Shown here: positions 8,423 to 16,009 of the stretch, piece after piece
Layout of the letters: every line of letters begins with the position of its first letter
Position numbering within the stretch: the first letter of the stretch is position 1
From: an uncultured Bacteroidales bacterium
Lineage (GTDB): Bacteria; Bacteroidota; Bacteroidia; Bacteroidales; Paludibacteraceae
DNA length: 64,000 nucleotides
Reading direction: 5' to 3'
Assembly: GCA_937901225.1 (NCBI GenBank)
Contig: CALCGX010000127.1
Location: 1-64,000, forward strand
Made by a program: the position numbers and the translations under genes
Notes under the pieces: model-generated
What the model was told of the DNA's origin: nothing
The model's input: the letters and a program-made list of their open reading frames with translations, nothing else
Database searches by the model: none

Positions 8423-9643
8423 TTGAAACGATTACTCTACATACTCATTCTTAATTGGATGTTGATTCCAGTGATTCATGCTAATGATAGCATCGTTGCT
8501 ATATCCACAGACACTGTACTGTCGCCCATATTCTTCGATGAAGCATTGGCATGGTTAGACACTACCGAATGTACATCCGATACACTCATTACCGAACTAC
8601 CAGACTCTATTTATAAGCAACGATTACAAGCGTTGCCATTCGTTATTGAAGTTCCTTATAATGAAGTAGTTAGGCGCTATATTTTGCGCTATGTAAAGCA
8701 TAGTCCGCGTCAGTTAGCTGCGTTGCAACGCAAAGCGGAATACTATTTTCCTATCTTTGAAGATATTTTAGCAAAGCATGATTTGCCTTATGAATTGTGC
8801 TATATGCCTGTGATAGAATCGGCACTCAATCCGCAAGCGCGTTCACATATGGGAGCAACTGGATTATGGCAATTTATGCCTGCAACAGGCAAGAAATATG
8901 GTCTGGAGATCAATTCTTTGGTAGATGAGCGGATGGACCCTATCCGCTCTACCGAAGCAGCATGTTTGTTCCTGAAGAATTTGTATGCTATCTTTCAAGA
9001 TTGGAATCTGGTGATTGCAGCATACAATTGTGGTCCAGGTAACGTAAACAAGGCCATTCATCGCGCAGGTGGGAAACGTGATTTCTGGAGCATCTATCCT
9101 TATTTGCCCAGCGAAACACGCGGTTATTTACCTATTTTTATCGCAGCATCTTATGCTATGAACTATGCAGAAGCGCATGGCATATGTCCTGCAACACCGT
9201 TGACAACGATGGCATCAGACACCATCGTAACTACCCAACGTCAGCATCTCAAGCAGATTGCAGATAATATTGATATTCCTTTGGCTGAATTGCGCCGCCT
9301 CAATCCGCAATATCCACGTGATATTATTCCAGGCGGTAAGGCATATGCCATTTGTTTGCCGATTGAGAAAGCTGGGTTGTATATTGACAAGCAAGATACT
9401 ATCTTAGCGTATCAAGCCAAGGAGCTCATTCATAATCGTCGAGACGAGATTGAGTTACTGCATCGAACTTCTGTGAATGGAGGTTATTCCATCAATGGAG
9501 TGACTTACTATAAGATTAAAGAAGGCGATACGTTGGGCGGCATCGCTAAGAAATTTAGGGTTAGCGTCAAGCAACTTAAAGCATGGAATGGATTGAAATC
9601 GGATATGATTCGTGCGGGTAAAACGCTTAAAATAGGCAGTTAG
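8423..9643 (+). CDS. MltD-like lytic transglycosylase with LysM domains
   Basis: The 406-residue exported protein (TTG start; signal peptide through about residue 20) has an SLT domain with the catalytic glutamate E132 in YMPVIESALNP, followed by GATGLWQFMPATGKKYGL and the AAYNCGPGNVNKAI motif. A degenerate LysM-like segment (QIADNIDIPLAELRRLN) and a clear C-terminal LysM domain (YKIKEGDTLGGIAKKFRVS) bind glycan strands. The enzyme cleaves the MurNAc-GlcNAc bond to give 1,6-anhydro-muropeptides during wall growth and turnover. It lies 20 bp after the DUF5683 gene. Signal type (lipoprotein or not) is unclear, as no strong lipobox is visible. Confidence 0.88.
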   Translation: MKRLLYILILNWMLIPVIHANDSIVAISTDTVLSPIFFDEALAWLDTTECTSDTLITELPDSIYKQRLQALPFVIEVPYNEVVRRYILRYVKHSPRQLAALQRKAEYYFPIFEDILAKHDLPYELCYMPVIESALNPQARSHMGATGLWQFMPATGKKYGLEINSLVDERMDPIRSTEAACLFLKNLYAIFQDWNLVIAAYNCGPGNVNKAIHRAGGKRDFWSIYPYLPSETRGYLPIFIAASYAMNYAEAHGICPATPLTTMASDTIVTTQRQHLKQIADNIDIPLAELRRLNPQYPRDIIPGGKAYAICLPIEKAGLYIDKQDTILAYQAKELIHNRRDEIELLHRTSVNGGYSINGVTYYKIKEGDTLGGIAKKFRVSVKQLKAWNGLKSDMIRAGKTLKIGS

Positions 9644-9663
9644 GGAATTAAAAATAGTGTGCT

Positions 9664-9990
9664 ATGTCAAACCCTACCAAAATATATTACTCTCTGTCGG
9701 AAGTTAAGCAAATGCTTGATCTTCCAGCCTCTACATTGAGGTATTGGGAGGAACAGTTCTCGCAACTTGCTCCTCGCAAAGATGAACATGGTAATCGCTA
9801 TTATACAGAGAAAGATATTGACTTTGTAAAGCAAGTCAAATACCTGCGTGACGAATTGCATATTACACGTATCGCTGCCATCAAGAATGAATTGCAATCC
9901 AATACTAAACAAGTAGATGTACGTCAAAAAGCAACTGAAATTCTTCAGCAGGTGCGTGCTGAACTGGTAGAAATAAGAGCAAAAATATAG
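9664..9990 (+). CDS. MerR-family transcriptional regulator
   Basis: A short 108-residue protein with a winged-helix MerR domain at the N-terminus: YYSLSEVKQMLDLPASTLRYWEE, then NRYYTEKDIDFVKQVKYL. A coiled-coil-like tail follows. There is no extended effector-binding domain and no metal-binding cysteine, so the signal is unknown. It is the last gene of the first unit. A new promoter begins at 9997, just after its stop. Confidence 0.85.
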   Translation: MSNPTKIYYSLSEVKQMLDLPASTLRYWEEQFSQLAPRKDEHGNRYYTEKDIDFVKQVKYLRDELHITRIAAIKNELQSNTKQVDVRQKATEILQQVRAELVEIRAKI

Positions 9991-9996
9991 TAGGTA

Positions 9997-10028
9997 TTTG
10001 CGTATCTGCGTTATTTTTTATAATTTTG
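9997..10028 (+). promoter_or_regulatory. Bacteroidota-type promoter for the FKBP-to-U32 gene train
   Basis: TTTG (9997-10000) and TAATTTTG (10021-10028) are 20 bp apart and sit seven bases after the merR stop. This placement argues that the next gene starts at ATG 10067 and not at the upstream ATG at 9998, which would lie within the promoter. Confidence 0.65.
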
Positions 10029-10066
10029 CAGCGTTATTTGAGAATAAAATATTACATGCTCAATCA

Positions 10067-10591
10067 ATGACCATTCGATATATAAATATGATGTTGACTC
10101 TCTGCTTAGTAATCGGATTGTCGGGATGCCGAAAATCCACTCCTCAGCAGGTACGACATCTTGGGAAAGAGGCTCCTGTAGATTCTGCATTGTTAGCAAA
10201 AATGGAGTTTAACCAACGAATGGCCAATGCGGCAGATAAGGAATGCTTGAGATGGGTTCAAAGCGATTCGCTGGACTACATACTGGATGAGTTTGGATTT
10301 TGGTATAGAAAAGATGTTCAAGTTGATGGAACCCCATTGACACGTGGACAAAGTACGCAGTTGCATGTGGTTGTGCGTGAGTTGGATGGTAATGTGTTAG
10401 CAGACTTAGAAGATGAATTTGTGTTGGGGAGCGACAATATGCCTATGGTAATGAATCGTGTACTTAAAACCATGTGCGTAGGAGAGCGAACCACCACCAT
10501 TACACCATGGTATTTGGCATATGGTGCAGAAGGAAGAGGAGTAATCAAACCGTATACGAATTTAATAATAACTATAGAAGTAAAAGAATAA
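10067..10591 (+). CDS. FKBP-type peptidyl-prolyl isomerase-like lipoprotein
   Basis: Starting at ATG 10067 gives a 174-residue lipoprotein with the signal MMLTLCLVIGLSGC. An upstream in-frame ATG (9998) would put the signal peptide 30 residues in and overlap the promoter. The C-terminal part fits an FKBP fold (GTPLTRGQSTQLHVVVREL, then ITPWYLAYGAEGRGVIKPYTNLIITIEV), where TPWYLAYG and the I-x-P-x-T-N-L-I strand recall GldI-type lipoproteins. The catalytic pocket is degenerate, so it may be a chaperone without isomerase activity. It should be anchored in the envelope. It is the first of seven tightly packed genes. Confidence 0.7.
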   Translation: MTIRYINMMLTLCLVIGLSGCRKSTPQQVRHLGKEAPVDSALLAKMEFNQRMANAADKECLRWVQSDSLDYILDEFGFWYRKDVQVDGTPLTRGQSTQLHVVVRELDGNVLADLEDEFVLGSDNMPMVMNRVLKTMCVGERTTTITPWYLAYGAEGRGVIKPYTNLIITIEVKE

Positions 10592-10595
10592 AAGC

Positions 10596-11138
10596 ATGAA
10601 ACAAACCTATGTGTATATATTGTTGCTGTTGGCAAGTGTTGTTTGTAGTTGCAACAAAAACGTCTATTCAGAATTGCTAAAAGAAGAAGAAAAACTGATA
10701 GAATCTTTCATCGCGCGACAAGGGATTCAAATCGTAGAAGAAATGCCTACGACTATGGCTGAATGGGGAGAGAAAGTCTATTGGAAGGTTCCAGACTATG
10801 ACAATTTCTATTTCCATTTGGTCGATGAAGGAGATACTACTTCTGCTGAGTTGGAAGCAAAAGAGATCGTGATGCTTCGTTTTAAACGTTATACATTAGA
10901 TGAATACGCTGACACGTTGAGCATGTGGACCACGCAGGATAGTGCTGAGCCGATTAAGTTTCAATACATGCTTAACTCAAGCGAATCATGTACTGGTTGG
11001 CAAGTGGCATTGAAGTATATGAAACATCATAACTCGCAATGCAAAATTATTTGTCCAAGTAAGTTAGGTTTTGAAGAGGAAAATAGTTCTGTGACTCCAT
11101 ATGGATATGATCTTAAGATAAAAATTAAACGATACTAA
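10596..11138 (+). CDS. DUF4827-like lipoprotein
   Basis: A 180-residue lipoprotein (signal ending LLASVVCSC). The sequence contains LLKEEEKLIESFIARQGI and a C-terminal strand-rich half ending in YGYDLKIKIKRY. It resembles the DUF4827 family, FKBP-like lipoproteins found directly upstream of glmM in Bacteroidales. The function is unknown. The gene starts 4 bp after the FKBP-like gene and 5 bp before glmM, so all three are presumably co-expressed. Confidence 0.62.
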   Translation: MKQTYVYILLLLASVVCSCNKNVYSELLKEEEKLIESFIARQGIQIVEEMPTTMAEWGEKVYWKVPDYDNFYFHLVDEGDTTSAELEAKEIVMLRFKRYTLDEYADTLSMWTTQDSAEPIKFQYMLNSSESCTGWQVALKYMKHHNSQCKIICPSKLGFEEENSSVTPYGYDLKIKIKRY

Positions 11139-11143
11139 TAACC

Positions 11144-12526
11144 ATGGCACTTGTAAAAAGTATTTCAGGCATTCGCGGCACAATTGGTGGTCGCGTTGCA
11201 GAGGGCTTGAGCCCAGTAGATGTTGTGCGTTTCACCGCTGCTTACGCTACTCAACGTAAGGCGATGATACCAGACAACAAGACAATCGTAGTAGGTCGTG
11301 ATGCTCGTCTCTCTGGAGAGATGGTGGACCAATTGGTATGCGGTACCTTGATTGGTATGGGCTATGATGTGATCAACATCGGTTTGGCTACCACTCCAAC
11401 AACCGAGTTAGCTGTGACTGGTTTGAAGGCAGCAGGTGGTATCATCCTTACTGCAAGCCACAACCCAAAACAATGGAACGCACTCAAACTTCTTAACGAG
11501 AAAGGTGAGTTCCTCAACGACCAAGAGGGTAAAGAAGTATTGGCGATTGCAGAGGCAGAGGACTTTAACTTTGCGGAAGTAGATGACCTTGGTCATATTA
11601 CCTATCGCGACTATTTGCCAGACCACGTTCGCGACGTGATGGCACTCGAATTGGTAGATAAAGCGGCTATTGAAGCAAAGAATTATACGGTGGCTATTGA
11701 CTGTGTCAACTCAATCGGTGGCTTGGCTATTCCTGCCATCCTGCGTGCATTGGGCGTGAAGAATATCATCGAGCTCAACTGCGAACCAACTGGTCACTTC
11801 GCACACAATCCAGAGCCAATCCCACAAAACCTCACCCAAATCTCTGACCTCATGCGCGAGGGCAAAGCAGATGTGGGCTTTGTAGTAGATCCTGATGTGG
11901 ATCGCTTGGCAATCATTTGCGAGGACGGTGAGATGTTCGGCGAGGAGTACACACTCGTTTCTGTGGCCGACTATGTACTCAGCCATACTCCAGGCAACAC
12001 CGTCAGCAATATGTCTTCTACACGTGCACTCAGCGATGTGACTGTGAAACACGGCGGTTCTTACAGCGCAAGTGCTGTAGGTGAGGTGAATGTGACTACC
12101 GAGATGAAGCGCACCAATGCTGTGATTGGTGGCGAGGGCAATGGTGGTGTGATCTACCCAGCAAGCCACTATGGCCGCGATGCATTGGTAGGTGTTGCAC
12201 TCTTCCTCAGTAGCTTAGCACAAAAGGGTTGCAAGGTGAGTGAGCTTCGCGCTACATTCCCAGATTATTGCATCTCAAAGAACCGTATTGACCTCACTCC
12301 AGAGATTGACGTTGATAAGGTGTTGGAGGCTGTGAAAGGTAAATTTGCTGGCGAGCGTATCAATGACCGCGATGGCGTAAAAATCGACTTCGCCGATGGT
12401 TGGGTACATCTCCGCAAATCTAACACTGAGCCAATCATCCGTGTTTATTCTGAAGCTGCAACTATGGAAGAAGCAGATGAGTTGGCTAAGAAAGTAATTG
12501 ACGTTGTTTGGGCTGTAGTAGGATAA
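11144..12526 (+). CDS. glmM: Phosphoglucosamine mutase
   Basis: A 460-residue alpha-D-phosphohexomutase that converts glucosamine-6-phosphate to glucosamine-1-phosphate on the way to UDP-GlcNAc, the precursor of peptidoglycan and lipid A. The N-terminus has SISGIRGTIGG. The catalytic phosphoserine is S105 in ILTASHNPKQWNALK, the metal loop is DPDVDRLAI and the sugar loop is GGEGNGGVIYP. The C-terminal phosphate-binding motif is RKSNTEPIIRVYSEA. The stop overlaps the surE start (TAATG). Its co-location with lpxB fits a shared UDP-GlcNAc/lipid A unit. Confidence 0.93.
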   Translation: MALVKSISGIRGTIGGRVAEGLSPVDVVRFTAAYATQRKAMIPDNKTIVVGRDARLSGEMVDQLVCGTLIGMGYDVINIGLATTPTTELAVTGLKAAGGIILTASHNPKQWNALKLLNEKGEFLNDQEGKEVLAIAEAEDFNFAEVDDLGHITYRDYLPDHVRDVMALELVDKAAIEAKNYTVAIDCVNSIGGLAIPAILRALGVKNIIELNCEPTGHFAHNPEPIPQNLTQISDLMREGKADVGFVVDPDVDRLAIICEDGEMFGEEYTLVSVADYVLSHTPGNTVSNMSSTRALSDVTVKHGGSYSASAVGEVNVTTEMKRTNAVIGGEGNGGVIYPASHYGRDALVGVALFLSSLAQKGCKVSELRATFPDYCISKNRIDLTPEIDVDKVLEAVKGKFAGERINDRDGVKIDFADGWVHLRKSNTEPIIRVYSEAATMEEADELAKKVIDVVWAVVG

Positions 12527-13284
12527 TGGATATTCTGATCACTAACGATGATGGTTGGGGAGCAAAAGGCATCCTCACCCTCGTACGCATCTTGACTCAA
12601 CTGGGGCACGTGACTGTCGTTGCCCCAGATGGGCCACGAAGCGGCATGAGCAATGCCATCAGCGTACAACAACCCATGTATCTTCGCCCACTCAATGACC
12701 CTAATTGGGGCAGCGAGGAGTGGCATAAAAATGCAACGGTATATATCACAAATGGCACTCCAAGTGACTGCGTAAAATTAGCCTTAGATGTGTTGTTTGA
12801 AGGTGATCCTGCGCGCATCAATCTACTTGCTAGCGGCATCAACCACGGCTCAAACGCAGCAATCAATGTGATTTACTCAGGAACAATGGGAGCAGTATTT
12901 GTAGGAGCAGAACATGGAATACCCGCAATAGGTTATTCAATTGATGACCATAATCCAGATGCTGATTTTAGCCATTTTGAGGCATATATCCTAGAACTAA
13001 CCCGCCATCTCATCGAAGAAGGTATGCCTTATGGCGTATGCTATAATATCAACGCCCCTGTAGGTGAGCTTCAAGGTGTTCGTTGGACACGCCAATGCCG
13101 TGGTTTTTGGCAAAAAGAAATGGAAGAGCGTGTAGATGAGAAAGGAGAGAAATACTACTGGTTGACAGGAGAATATGTAAATATCGAACCCGAAGTGGAG
13201 GGTACAGACATCTGGGCAATGAACAACCATTATGTTAGTGTACATCCTTGCACGATAGATCAAACCGCCTACGCAGAGATTTGA
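12526..13284 (+). CDS. surE: 5'/3'-nucleotidase SurE
   Basis: The start is ATG 12526, overlapping the glmM stop. The 252-residue product opens with MDILITNDDGWGAKG, whose D8/D9 pair binds the catalytic divalent metal. It also carries SGMSNAIS, TPSDCVKLAL and SGINHGSNAAINVIYSGTMG, all SurE signatures. The enzyme dephosphorylates nucleoside monophosphates. An earlier ATG at 12508 lies inside glmM and is not needed. Confidence 0.93.
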   Translation: MDILITNDDGWGAKGILTLVRILTQLGHVTVVAPDGPRSGMSNAISVQQPMYLRPLNDPNWGSEEWHKNATVYITNGTPSDCVKLALDVLFEGDPARINLLASGINHGSNAAINVIYSGTMGAVFVGAEHGIPAIGYSIDDHNPDADFSHFEAYILELTRHLIEEGMPYGVCYNINAPVGELQGVRWTRQCRGFWQKEMEERVDEKGEKYYWLTGEYVNIEPEVEGTDIWAMNNHYVSVHPCTIDQTAYAEI

Positions 13285-13318
13285 TAAATATTGGATAGGT
13301 ATCCTACTGGGGCTTGCT

Positions 13319-13552
13319 TTGCCAGCTGTGGTAGGATATGCATATGTTGAGCGCTTCAATTTGTGGTACACATTTGAGGCGTTCGATATGGGTTTGATGG
13401 GTGGTATATTGAGTAGGATATTGCAGGTTGGTATTTTCCCTAATTTGGCATTACTATTTGTGTTTTACACGATGGAAATGTGGAAGTTGGCTAAAGGTGT
13501 GTTGCTGGCAGCCCTACCATACCTTATTATGAGTATAGTTCTTATGGCATAA
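13319..13552 (+). CDS. Small integral membrane protein between surE and lpxB, start uncertain
   Basis: The recognisable protein is about 90 residues with three likely membrane segments. The only standard start is TTG at 13319, but this removes the first half of a helix that is clearly encoded upstream in the same frame (FDKYWIGILLGLALPAVVG). The open frame runs back to a stop at 13256-13258, overlapping the end of surE, with no ATG, GTG or TTG upstream. The family occurs between surE and lpxB in Bacteroidales and normally includes that helix. Either a non-standard start (for example ATC or ATA) is used or a start codon has mutated. The function is unknown. Confidence 0.6.
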   Translation: MPAVVGYAYVERFNLWYTFEAFDMGLMGGILSRILQVGIFPNLALLFVFYTMEMWKLAKGVLLAALPYLIMSIVLMA

Positions 13553-13573
13553 TCATTACAATCATCAAGACTA

Positions 13574-14710
13574 TTGAAACCTTTAAAATTTTTCATAATC
13601 GCAGGTGAAGCCTCTGGTGATTTACATGCTTCTAATCTAATGAAAGCTTTGCGGAAGAAAGACGCTCACGTATCTTTCGTAGGCTTGGGTGGGGACAAAA
13701 TGCGTGCAGAAGGTTGCGATATTCGCGTGGATTATCGCGAGATGGCATATATGGGTATTTTGGCCGTTTTGAGCAACCTCGATAAGGTTAGACGCAATTT
13801 TTGTATTGCTAAACAAACACTATTAGAGGAAAAACCAGATGCACTTATTCTGATTGATTATCCATCGTTTAATTTAAAAATAGCGAAGTTCTGTAAAAAG
13901 CACTTGCCCAATACGAAAGTGATTTACTATATCCCTCCTAAGATTTGGGCATGGAAAAGGTGGCGTGTGCATAGCATCGCAAAATACTGCGATGAGATAT
14001 TAGGTATCTTTCCATTTGAACCCGCGTTCTACGCTAAATACGGTTACAAGTGCCACTATGTTGGTAACCCCACCGCCGATTGTATTCGCGAGTTCACCGC
14101 TACATCACCCACAGGCAACGACACACCCACCATCGCTATTCTTCCAGGCTCTCGACGTAGCGAGATTAGCCATTGCTTACCTATAATGTTGGAGGCTGCA
14201 CGAAAGGTTGCAGGAGAACGGTATCAAATCATCGTAACTGCTGCACCTGGAATAGAAGATGCTTTCTATCAATCATTTTTGCTACATGACGAAACGCTCA
14301 CGCGCGATACCTATAATATCATTGCGCATGCACAAGCAGCGGTAGTGAATTCAGGTACCGCTACGTTAGAAACTGCTCTCATAGGATGTCCACAAACGGC
14401 AGTTTATCATGTGGCAGGAAGCAAGTATCTTGAGAAATTATTACGTCCCATCCTATTTCGCATTTCTCATTTTACTTTAGTGAATATCATTCCTAATCAA
14501 GAAATAATTCAGGAACTAATCGCTAGTCGCTTTACCACGGAGAACGTTGCTCATGAGTTACATCGTTTACTATATGACCAAGAATATCGTACAAATATGT
14601 TAAAGCGGTATCAGCAATTACACACCATCTTAGGTAATGCATCAGCAGCGAACAACGCAGCTGATAAGATTTATACATTAATTTTTAACTGCAATGAAAC
14701 CAATCACTGA
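13574..14710 (+). CDS. lpxB: Lipid-A-disaccharide synthase
   Basis: A 378-residue GT19 glycosyltransferase that condenses UDP-2,3-diacylglucosamine with lipid X to make the lipid A disaccharide at the inner membrane. Diagnostic segments are FIIAGEASGDLHASNLM at the N-terminus, IDYPSFNLKIAKFCKK, YYIPPKIWAWKRWR and ILPGSRRSEI. The start is TTG at 13574. The last 17 bases overlap the next gene. Confidence 0.93.
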   Translation: MKPLKFFIIAGEASGDLHASNLMKALRKKDAHVSFVGLGGDKMRAEGCDIRVDYREMAYMGILAVLSNLDKVRRNFCIAKQTLLEEKPDALILIDYPSFNLKIAKFCKKHLPNTKVIYYIPPKIWAWKRWRVHSIAKYCDEILGIFPFEPAFYAKYGYKCHYVGNPTADCIREFTATSPTGNDTPTIAILPGSRRSEISHCLPIMLEAARKVAGERYQIIVTAAPGIEDAFYQSFLLHDETLTRDTYNIIAHAQAAVVNSGTATLETALIGCPQTAVYHVAGSKYLEKLLRPILFRISHFTLVNIIPNQEIIQELIASRFTTENVAHELHRLLYDQEYRTNMLKRYQQLHTILGNASAANNAADKIYTLIFNCNETNH

Positions 14711-15962
14711 CATCGAAATAATGGCGCCTGTGGGCTGCTGGGAAAGTTTGGCTGCCGCTATTGAAGCGGGAGCTACAAGTGTGTATTTCGGTATAGAGTA
14801 TCTGAATATGCGTTCACGTTCGTCTGCTAACTTCACGACTCAAGACCTCCATACGATTGTAGAACGTTGCCAAGCAGTAGGTGTGAAAACCTACCTGACA
14901 CTCAACACAGTGATGTATCCAGAAGACTTGTCGTTGATGCGCGAGATCGTGGATCATGCTAAGGCGGCAGGCGTATCGGCTATCATCGCTTCGGATATCG
15001 CAGCATTGCAATATGCTTTTGCTTCGGGTGTTGAAGTGCATCTTTCTACCCAACTCAATATCGCCAATACAGAGGCGCTGAAGTTCTATGCTCAGTATGC
15101 CGATGTGGTGGTGTTGGCGCGTGAATTGAATATGGACCAAGTAGCAAGTATTTATCATGATATTGTAGAGCAAGATATCAGAGGTCCCAAGGGAGAATTG
15201 ATTCGTATTGAGATGTTTTGCCATGGTGCTTTGTGTATGGCTGTGAGTGGCAAATGTTATCTGAGTCTCAATAACTTAGGTGCGAGTGCTAATCGAGGAG
15301 CCTGTATGCAGATTTGTCGTCGTGGCTACGTGGTGAAAGACAAAGAAAGCGATCTTGAATTGGAGGTGGATAATCAATATATCATGTCGCCTAAAGACCT
15401 CAAGACCATTCACTTCCTCAACAAAATGCTCGATGCTGGTGTGCGTGTACTCAAGATAGAAGGTCGTGCACGTGGAGCTGAGTATGTGAAGACGGTAGTG
15501 GAGTGTTATAAAGAAGCTGTTGATTTGTGGCTCAAGGACAATGAAATATGGGCTACAGACGCAATTGAACCCCACATCGAAAATTGGAACACTCGTCTTG
15601 CTCGCGTCTTTAATCGTGGTTTCTGGGATGGCTATTACCAAGGACAAAAATTAGGCGAGTGGACGCATAAATATGGTTCACGAGCTACTCGCAAGAAGGT
15701 TTTTGCTGGTAAATGTACCAATTTCTTCAAGAATATTTCTGTGGCAGAATTTTATTTAGAAGCCACTAAGGAGATTCGTGAGGGCGATGAACTCCTCATT
15801 ACAGGCGAAACAACGGGTGCCTATGAATTGGTGGCAAAAGATATCCACGATGCCAAAGGCCAACTTCGAACTGAGGTGCAAAAGGGTGAGTATTTTGCCC
15901 TCAAAACGGATAAGATGGTCCGTCGTGGTGATCGAATATTCCTGCTCAAAATCGAGGAATAA
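14694..15962 (+). CDS. U32 family peptidase / RlhA-TrhP-like protein
   Basis: A 422-residue U32 protein opening with IEIMAPVGCWESLAAAI, and with the signature HGALCMAVSGKCYLS followed by NRGACMQICRRGY. The four cysteines in this segment match those that bind a 4Fe-4S cluster in RNA- and quinone-hydroxylating U32 proteins (RlhA, TrhP, UbiU). A tRNA or rRNA hydroxylation role is therefore more likely than collagenase activity. It overlaps lpxB by 17 bp and is the last gene before a strong bidirectional terminator. Confidence 0.85.
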   Translation: MKPITDIEIMAPVGCWESLAAAIEAGATSVYFGIEYLNMRSRSSANFTTQDLHTIVERCQAVGVKTYLTLNTVMYPEDLSLMREIVDHAKAAGVSAIIASDIAALQYAFASGVEVHLSTQLNIANTEALKFYAQYADVVVLARELNMDQVASIYHDIVEQDIRGPKGELIRIEMFCHGALCMAVSGKCYLSLNNLGASANRGACMQICRRGYVVKDKESDLELEVDNQYIMSPKDLKTIHFLNKMLDAGVRVLKIEGRARGAEYVKTVVECYKEAVDLWLKDNEIWATDAIEPHIENWNTRLARVFNRGFWDGYYQGQKLGEWTHKYGSRATRKKVFAGKCTNFFKNISVAEFYLEATKEIREGDELLITGETTGAYELVAKDIHDAKGQLRTEVQKGEYFALKTDKMVRRGDRIFLLKIEE

Positions 15963-15969
15963 AACAAAT

Positions 15970-15992
15970 AGACTTGGCGGTCCGCCAAGTCT
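15970..15992. terminator. Bidirectional intrinsic terminator between the U32 and GH20 genes
   Basis: A perfect inverted repeat with 11-bp arms (AGACTTGGCGG / CCGCCAAGTCT) around one central base. It is followed on the plus strand by TATTTTCTT and on the minus strand by a T-rich run, so it can terminate both convergent genes. Confidence 0.85.
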
Positions 15993-16009
15993 ATTTTCTT
16001 AATTCTTAA

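Noticed and set aside
15970..15992. Palindrome as a regulator operator
   Set aside because: Placed between convergent genes with T-runs on both sides, it is best explained as a bidirectional terminator.
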